From Phytoseiulus persimilis (Eukaryota > Arthropoda > Arachnida > Mesostigmata > Phytoseiidae): 64,000 nucleotides of DNA. Made by a program: the position numbers and the translations under genes. Position 1 is the stretch's first letter. Each line of letters begins with the position of its first letter. Under the pieces are notes generated by a model. It did not search any database. It worked only from the letters and a program-made list of their open reading frames with translations, and was not told the origin of the DNA. The stretch spans positions 22,010,001-22,074,000 of the forward strand of contig CM075103.1 of assembly GCA_037576195.1 (NCBI GenBank). The letters are read 5' to 3'. Positions 55,421 to 64,000 of this stretch are shown here, piece after piece.

Positions 55421-58400
55421 GCACACACGCACCAAGTTTTGGTGGTAGTTATTGCCGGCTGGTGTTGACTATCTCGCTCAACTCATGCCTATTCGCGACG
55501 TGCTGCACGAAGCTTCCCGAGCGCACGCCGCCATTCATGGTGGCCCGCTTCCATGAACATCGTTCAGGGCGAAAACGGCTTCCAGTCTCGTGTTTTGCAT
55601 TGGCAGTTAACGACGAGATCCATTCGGAAACAGACCCCGTCGAGATAACCTCCTTGGCCCATCGCTCCTCCCTGACCCTGGGCATGTTTCAATGTCCCTG
55701 ATCATCTGGATCACGAGTTCTGGCTCGGAAACGAGTCTTTCTGGACGGAGCGCTTTGAATCAACGGTTCCCAACTCTGAAAAAACTGACCTTTCGTTTTC
55801 TTAAGCGTCAGCTGCGATGCGATAAGCACGGAACATGTACACGGGGACATGAAGCCTTTCTGAATGCTGGGCCTGATTAATACCGTCGGAATTCTACGAC
55901 TCAGCATGCTCACATGACTGTTCGATCACACCGATGACGGCTGGTAATGGTGGGAACGTTTCGCAAAGTTTGTTTGTGTTGCTGATTACAACTTGATTAT
56001 TGTGTCGATTTGTTGAATTTGAAGCGAGCTGTCGGAACCCGATCCGGAACACAACCGTCAATGGATGTCATTGTGAGCCAACGTCATTGGGAACGAGCCC
56101 CGCCGATATCCGAAGCGAATCTCCCGCGCCAAACCGTGGCTTCATTTTTCCGCATCTTTCGCTCGCTTCTCGGGACGCTCCTCGAGCGCCTCGCGGCGAC
56201 AGTGCCGTCTCCTCAAAAGTTCGTTGAACTCGCCCGGGGTGATCATCGAACGAACAGAATGACAGGGAAAACGCAGGAAAAATTCTCTTAACCCAGATCC
56301 AGGTCGTGTGTTCGTGAAATTTCATGAATCACTCGGCTCGGGGCGCGCAGTGTAAACACCTCAAGACAGCGTTTACATTGAGGCTAAGGCCAAGAACGTT
56401 TCAGGCGCTGGACGAGAGACTACACAGCAGTATTCCTCGTCTTGCTTCGAGCGGCAAACGATTCAGAACTCTGTCGAAAGTTTTTCAGATTCTGAACAGC
56501 GCCGTCCACTCAGCTACTCCGTCCTCCCCCTTCGCCCCCTCCCCGGTCGCTCTCCACGTTATCGGCTCTCCGAAAAAAGCTTCCTGAGTCCATGGGTCTG
56601 AGTGAAAACGTTGGAGCCGTGAGTGAAGAATGAAATTCGGTCACGTCAGCCAGCACAGGCGGGTTCCCCTTCTATTCGTACAGATTTACGCACGTGGATT
56701 AGCTCCTCTTCTGATCCATTGAGGAGACCGGCAGGGACTCCTTTCGAGAACTCAACGCACTACGATCGAAGCCGCGGATCCGTCTCGCGTAGAGACGCTC
56801 CTCATTCACTCCTGGGAACATGGAAAAGCTCGACACCAGAAAGTCCTTCCTTGAGCCTCCCATCTCCGAGCATGGACTGTGGCGCGCTATGTGATTTATT
56901 TCATCGTCCTTTCAGCATAGATTCGTCGACGAATAACCCGCTAGAAGTTGAGCATTGGGTGAGAGTTCTCGTTTCGGGTGAAGTTTCTCCTTCAGGGTTT
57001 CTCAACTGCCTCGAGAAAGAAAATTCTCAGAGACAAACCCATCCCCGAAACTGCGTCGCAGACCGATTGACCAGTGATCAATTATTCAAAGTCTTCGACG
57101 AGCGCTCGATCACGTACTCGTCAGGGACGCCACTTCGGTTGATGATCTGCCGCTGTTCCAGTCAGAAAGATGCGTTCTGCGGAACCATTCCGCAGAAGAC
57201 AGAGGCATTCACGCCTGTTCCAATTTCCGGAACCATTTGAGAAGGAACTCTGAAGCTCCGACGGAATTAAGATCTCACGAACCTGGTTCCATTCCATCGA
57301 GGCAGAAGGTGCTCGAGGAGCGACTCAAATCGGCGGATCCAGGCTGCGGGAAGGTAAGAGCCTCAAGCACACAGCTAGGCCTGTATGCAACGGCTCTGTA
57401 CCAGAACTGAAGCAATTTTTTCTGCCCGTACAAAAACGGCCCCGAAAGATCCAGTTACGCTTTCTGTGGGTCGATTTAAAAAGCTTTTTTTCTGCATCGA
57501 AAAACGTCCCATGGTACTTATCTTGTCGTTTATCTGTTCTCTGCTATCGACATCGGCTTGGTCCTGGCTAGTCAGATAAATCATCGCAAACAGCTCCTCG
57601 TGGCCAGAGACCAGTCGTTTGCTGAACCCCGGCAATGATCGCCAGACGATTTCCAGAACGTGTAGGTATCACAACACGCCTCGTCGACCGTTTGCATATC
57701 AGAAACGCCGCTAACGGCTTTTCTAACGAGTGCAGCTTCGCGTGAGCTGTTCTCCATGACAGGTTCAACGCCATGTCTTCGGTCAATATTCAGATGTATC
57801 CGACGGAACAATTAGCGACCAGTAGATCGAGAGAGATATGCCAGGGTCTTGATCATTCCGCCTCCATCGGAATCCGGTGCATCGTCATGGCTGTTGCCAA
57901 CTTCTGAGGAAAGTCGTGGAGCTTACGCTGAGTCAAGCGTCAGGCGGTCGTTGCGTAAGAGCCAAGGACTTTGTACTCTCTAAAGTTCGTTCTCATCGCT
58001 CATGAGTCACCGTGGAATTATCACAGTAGATGGAGTCATTGTTCGGGAATGATTCACTCTCTTTCAGTTCCGTTCAGCGATCGCATTACTCATGCCGACT
58101 CCGCGAAAATATTTGCGGGTTTCCACTGGTGGTTGAAACTTTTCAGGGAAGCGATTCCTTCCTGGACAAGACGCGTATCATTCCGAAATTCTCCTGGAAA
58201 CCATTACGGCATGTTCCGATGTTAAAACAGAATTCGGATGCACGCGAGCTTCGTATCGACGATTATCTTCTCTACCTGCGTATGAACACGAATGCGATCG
58301 ACTGCAGAATATTAATTGCGGAAGCCGAATCTTCCCGATGAATTGGGGTTGGAAGCCGCTTTGCCGGCATCGGGGTTTCGTGAGCCGACCAGCTCGTGGC

Positions 58401-61400
58401 TTCGAATCCTATTATGACGCTTCCAGACCCTGCGAAGACCTAGGAAGCAGAGATTCGTGTCACCGTCACCCGGAGTCCTTTGGTACTTTTGATGAGAGCT
58501 CTGAGGGTTCTCTGCCGTGAGGAATTTTCTTCACAAGTTGGATGAGGAAAACTTCAATTTTCAACGCGAAACAACCAGAACAAGTTATTCGTGCGTCGAG
58601 CCGCTCTCGCCAAAGGTGGATTATGCCTGCTGCGGGAAAGAAATCAGGAACTTTGTGAAGCTCAAATCAGATCGCAGTCACAACCTCACGGAGTCCTCGA
58701 TCGGGGTCTTCACAAGGAGCTGTTCCATGCTTGACATTAGATGGGAAGCAATCTTCGGTAAATCTGAACGGGCTGGCGCAAATCGCGTGATTTCGTCCAA
58801 CGCATCACCTGTATAGCTTGCTTGAGACCAGCTTTGTTGTGAGTAGTGCTTCCAATGGTGGGCTCTACAAAAGCGGTGAACGAAGGAAGAAGGTGAAAAT
58901 ATGTGATGAGCTCCATCTTAACCAGCGTTATCCGACATCGACTCTTCAGATGGCCGAATCAGAATGAGGACTGTGTCCTTTGTGAGGAGGTTTTTACATA
59001 TGTGCTTGCCAGATTATTGGGAATCTGAATCAAGTCCCCAGATCTCTTAGATCTCATTAAAGGATTCCTAGAGATCTCATCGGGTTTCTCCTGGGTATAT
59101 CAAGGTCACGGATTGTTCAGCTTCACTAGAGTTCTGATGGTTTGGGGAAGAGCTCCGGGAACTGATATTAGAGTTTTCCGAGGCTTTCTGAACATCTCGA
59201 GAACTTTGGAGGCATCCTGGAGGTGTCGATGGAGTATCGACTTTCGCGGAAAGGCCTCGAAGCACCTCCAGAGGCCCCTCCTCAGGAGGATTACCCTCCT
59301 GGATAATAATTAATTACGAATTATTTCAATAAATAATCAGAATTATAAAAATCAAATTATTTAATACGCTCGCAATAGGGCCGAGAATTCGGGAGGTTCG
59401 GTCTAGTGTGCCAACAGGAGTTGTCACACCGAACTCTTCCGCTCACCGAAACTTCCGACCGCGGTAGCCCTTCGGGCGTTCACCGGGTCCGGACTACTTT
59501 CCTGAACGGTCGTGCTGCGACTTTCGTTCGTTCTCTTCTGCGAGCATACGATCCGCACGAGAGGACGCGGTCGGCGCTCCTTTGACGACTGACGTTATTC
59601 TGAGGCCGACTGACTGGTTAGCTGGATAGACTTCCGATATCCGAACATTGGACGCTGGACGAATCTGTGTGAATGGCTTTTCGCAAGTCAGCCAGAGGGC
59701 CAACCTGCCAGCCGAGCACTTGAACAACCGACCGGCACGTCCGTCAGTCGCTTGAAGTGAGATGGCAGCATCGGCGTCAGCTCTTCCTTAGCTGGACTTT
59801 GTCGCTGGAGCCTTTCCCTCTTACCGTTCTTCTTACGGTCGGCTCTTCTTCTTCGTCTCCGTTTTCTATCGCTGCCACGCCGCGATCGAAACCCGTTTTT
59901 GGACGGAGCATTGCATCGTCAATCCCCAAGCATTTGGGCCACATCGAAAGCAGAGCCACACGATTTTTTCTCTCGTCGTCGGCTTTCTTCTCAAGACGAG
60001 GACAACAATAATTTGAGCCGGAGACGGGAAGAATATTTCTTCTCTCCGTTTTTAATCAATGCAGCGACCGGATTTATTTGTTCGCAGCATCTTACGAGCT
60101 CGCCTGCTTTCGATCCGACGAGCCAGAATGGGATCTCGGCTGAAATCTGGAGCATCGACGACTTCGGGAACGGAACTCTCGCTCGGTTTGTTTCCCTCCC
60201 TGCGGGGGTAGCTGGTGACAAAAGAACGATGTCATCGAACCGAAGGGGGAAGGGGAGAGAATTCGCGAGGAAATAATTTAGAGAACAGTAGAGTGGGGTA
60301 GAAAGCAAACACACGTTCTGCCTCCAGGCATTCCCATGGATTGATGTCATCGATTCATCCCCGTATGATTCGCATCCAGCACTCGATGCCGAGTCGAATT
60401 ACGGGACCACATTATCGACTTTTCGTCCGATCATCACGGAATGAGTCTCCGCCACTATCTCAACTGCGTCTCATTGGTGCGGAGCTACAGTCCGGTATCG
60501 TTCACTCGAGCTCCGGCTCGTCAGTCTCAAGTTTCAAGGAAACGCGGTGGATTCGTGGAATAGTGGCTTTGTTGTAGACCCTGCTCAAGGGGAGCGCACG
60601 CTTAGTCAGAGTTGCGTATCACGGAGTTAAGGTTCGCATAGAAATGCCGTTCTTGGGACTCTTTCCGACCGGGTTACCGTAACCCGTGACTACGACGAAT
60701 CCCGTACGCCGTAATTACGGACTCGCAGTTTTCGTTCGGGAGACGATCGGAGCTTGCAGGTTCTCTGCGAGAGTTGCAGCAACAGGGCTCCAGAAAAAGG
60801 TTCAGGAGATTTTCGAGCCGAAACCTCGCGACGTTCGTAGCGTTAAGACTCTGAGTGTTTCTCGTCAGCGCAGATGTGGATCTATCTGTGAGACAGCCTG
60901 TCTGGGATGTGGGTTTGCATCGTATTTCATGGACGCATCTGAACTTGACCGACTCCTCGACTAGATGAGCCGGCGCATCGGGAGATTCCCGAGAGCCCGC
61001 CAGTCCGCCACGCACAGGCCACTTGACATCGATTGCGCATCGGTGTTGCTGTTTCTCTCAGTCTGTGCGAACACGCTTCTTACTCGAGAAGCGAGATATT
61101 TATTGTTGCCGTTGTTGCAGTCGCATACGAGAACAGAGACAAAAAGCGAACGTGGCGGCAGCTACAGACGTGATCGTAACCATCAACGTGGGACTCTTGA
61201 ACATCGGTAGCATCGCCCACTGAGTGGCCTGCTCGTTATTCTGTCCAAATGTTCAATCTCGACGGTGGAGAGAGGGAAAACCGGGAGTGAGGAGGAACAA
61301 AATGAAGACGTTTCAGGAGGATCCACTCCGAAAAGGGTCGTCGTCAACACTTCTCAGATCATAAAGAGTCTCAAATGCTGACTGAGTGTCAGCAGAGCCC

Positions 61401-64000
61401 ATCAGCTCAACCGCCTCAGCTATTCCTGAGCCAAGCCGGAATTCCTGGGCAAGACACGCACATCTACTTGACATTGTCTCTCAACCGGTTGCTCAGAGGG
61501 TCGAACACCTCAAGCGATGTCTGTTTACTCGCAAACTTAGCGAGAATTTCAACTGTGCCTTGGAAGTAACGACGCTGTCAAACCCCGCACGGATAACCAG
61601 GCTCAGTTGCGCCTGTTTGCATCAACATGCCCCTCCTGTTCTCGAGCTGCGGGAGCTCGGTTTCGGGAAAGTGTCGCTCGTCGTCCGAGACAGAGGATTG
61701 TTGTTAAGAACTCGTTCATAGCACGTCGATTACCACGGGCTTTCTACGACCCTTACTCCCCCTGCTGCTCCATCCTCTAGCCTCCCTTCTCTCCGATGGC
61801 CTAGGCCCTCCTCTGAGCTGAAAGCTTTGCACCAGAGTGACTATGCAGGACGAAGGACGTCCGAGAGAGCGGGCAACCCGCTCAGCAGCGAACAGAGAAC
61901 GACCGGTCGACAACTTGTATAACAGAACGACGGATCAAAGGTTGGAGTTGCCTTTTGCGGTTGTCGACGGCTCAGATTCTTGGTGGCACGCTCAGCGGTC
62001 GACGAGTCGCGAGACCGAGTCGTTCGTTTGAATTCTTCGCGGTTTGACGGTATCGGAATGCCTGTCGGCGAGCAAGGCGAGTTTCAAGTGTGGTTCGGTC
62101 GCTGGCCGAGAATAACCTCCGTGTAATCTCCGTTACCAAACGAAACCACGAGTGGAATGGTCAGCGGGATTCTCGGCTCAGCGACTTCTGGACGGCAGAC
62201 GCTATTTCGAAACTTGAGGGATGTTGTTCGGAAAGTTCAGAGCGTCGGGGCGCAGGTCGATGGTTTCGAAGACGTGATTCAAGAAGCAGGGGAACAATTG
62301 ATATTGCGTCAGGGGAGCCGGCACTGAGTCAGAAAGTGGAGACGCGGTGATTCCATGAGATACAGTTTCTATTCTTGTTCTACGGGTGTCACAATTCCAA
62401 GAAAGTCGATTCAATGAGTGGGAGCACCGAATCGAGAGAAATGAAGCCATCAATTGTAAGCCGAACTTGGGCTCGGGACCAGCGATGCGAACGGCTGCAA
62501 TTGCGACTCGGAGTGATTTCGAAGTTCAGTGATGCTTGGGCGATTTCAAGTGGAATCAGGGTTCTGTGTCTCGTGTCAAATCGACAAACGGCGCAGCATT
62601 GACAGGAACCGCGCTCGTGGAAGCCCTAATTACTCGCTATACGCGGACCTGGCATTGTTCCATTGAACGACGAGAGAATTGTCAGCGTTTAGATCACCTG
62701 CCCGATATGAAGGCCAGGGTCACTAGGTCCAAAAATTGATCAACTCAACCCTCATGTAGAACGTAGAAATTGTTGATCACTGTAACTACAGAATACCCTC
62801 TCCAGATTATCAAGCTTGGAACGTTCACTCGGTGGTCGGCTTCGATCACAATTCCGCATAGTGCGAAGGCCTCGTTTTCCGACGAGCGAACGCATCCGAC
62901 AAGAATAGTTCGTGGGGCTGTCGTCCATAATGAACGATCCTCTAGATACCGGGAGTCTCCGAGTACAGGTATACCGGAACATGAAATCTGAAGGAGTCGT
63001 TGGGGGAAATATGTGACGCACGAAACAGAATCCCAAGACGTGGCAGCTCAGCAGGTAGTGAACTACAATACGCGCTCTCTGTGATTGACGTATCTGCTAC
63101 GGCAGAAGACGACGACACTGACTTGAACTAGAAGGCACCGGTCGATGCCATACTGTTTGCAATAATCAGCAAATTCACTCGCGGATACTTTCCTCCCATT
63201 CAGCACGGATCGGGTGGCTAACCGTGGCCAGGATCGGAAATTCATTAAGCCCTTTCAAAAACCAGAATCTTCGCTTCCGCATGCAGCTCCTCAATTCACG
63301 TCAATATGTACCTCAAGTCTGACTGAGCGAAAGTCAATTTCCCTGCAGGTTTCGGGGCGGTTGGAGCCGCTGACTGGCCACCGGTTGTTCCAAAAGTGCT
63401 CTAAGATCAGAGCTTTCAAAGAACACGAGTGCAAGCAGAGCAACGCGAATCGCTAATTCCGCAGAATGGACCCGAGAGCTCCGATCCGATGACTCTGTCA
63501 GAGAAAGGAGAGGCATCGGTGAGGGATCAATGACGGAAGATTTCGATAGCTCGTCGTTATTCGCTTTCTGAGGTCATCTTGCGTATCGTTTCCCCTGGGC
63601 CAGTGGCCTCCTGATCTCGGAAACTTCGCTCAACCGATCCAGAGGATCGGCAGTCGGAACGAAAAACCCGGCGTATTGGTGTTCCTTCATCGGCCGTTGG
63701 GAGTGAGGATCGGGAGGTGAGAAGAGTGTTCTTGTGTGACGCATCGGTCGTGTCCAAGCCGAGCTCGACCGGGATTCGTTGACCTTTTCCTCCTGTGTTT
63801 GTTGAATAACGGAACTTCCATAACTCATAGGTCAGTACTGATTCGCTCCGGGGTCGACTCGTGTCATTCATTTGGTTCTCCCTCTGTGTTTATTCCCTGA
63901 GACAGAGCCTCAATGTTTGGGTTCCAAAATCAGAGACGCCGCTGGCTGTCGTCGCGCGGGGGCGCGGACGAAGCGATCTCACTCTCGCAGCGACTGCCTC
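55421..64000. other. no recognisable gene; AT-rich island at 59296-59372
   Basis: The longest frame is 205 codons at 56623-57240 (+), without an ATG start and without a domain. A 111-codon frame at 61386-61721 (+) also lacks an ATG. A strongly AT-rich stretch (59296-59372) with short palindromes stands out from the even-composition surroundings. No repeats or RNA genes were found. Confidence 0.35.

Noticed and set aside
56623..57240. 205-codon plus-strand frame as a gene
   Set aside because: It does not start with ATG, has no domain or splice signal, and a frame this long is not improbable by chance over six frames of 64 kb.
1..64000. CRISPR arrays, bacterial operons, rRNA genes
   Set aside because: No regularly spaced palindromic repeats, no ribosome-binding-site-led gene clusters and no rRNA-like sequence were found. 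All signals point to an animal nuclear genome.

Overview
The window looks like nuclear DNA of an animal, most likely an arthropod and perhaps a mite or tick. Base composition is close to even. There are no bacterial operons or Shine-Dalgarno spacing. The intact genes carry eukaryotic AATAAA polyadenylation signals. Mariner, pogo/Tigger and non-LTR elements make up most of what can be identified. The arachnid guess rests on the look of the reverse transcriptase at 23-25 kb and is an inference.

Only three protein genes are convincing, and all are intronless. Two are class I phosphatidylinositol transfer proteins (PITP) on the minus strand at 18.0-18.8 kb and 25.9-26.7 kb. They are about 70% identical by eye and share some 5' flank, so they are duplicates or sister retrocopies of a normally intron-containing gene. 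The third, 32.2-33.4 kb on the plus strand, encodes 392 residues with a polyadenylation signal 3 bases after the stop. Its N-terminal half resembles a 2H-phosphoesterase-like fold and its C-terminal half resembles the RRM plus C-terminal domain of non-LTR ORF1 proteins. This is the most interesting item in the window.

Mobile DNA by region: 6.8-10.0 kb, a stretch bounded by inverted GGCGTAGCCAGG ends that holds a decayed antisense LINE ORF1/endonuclease and a 45-bp minisatellite; 11.2-11.35 kb, a tRNA-like SINE head; 11.88-13.38 kb, a 1.5-kb mariner derivative with 457-bp arms around the DNA-binding half of the transposase; 17.4-17.7 kb, a decayed arm of the same family; 20.0-22.4 kb, a nearly complete pogo/Tigger element with TA target duplication, perfect termini and one frameshift; 23.0-25.4 kb, a 5'-truncated LINE reverse transcriptase interrupted by a 470-bp inverted-repeat element; 27.4-27.5 kb, a second array of the 45-bp minisatellite; 28.0 and 29.4 kb, two ATC-repeat retroposon tails pointing toward each other.

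The rest (1-6.8 kb, 13.4-17.4 kb and most of 33.4-64 kb) shows no recognisable gene. It may hold introns and small exons of spliced genes, which cannot be called safely by reading. A few open stretches with plausible splice signals are listed at low confidence.
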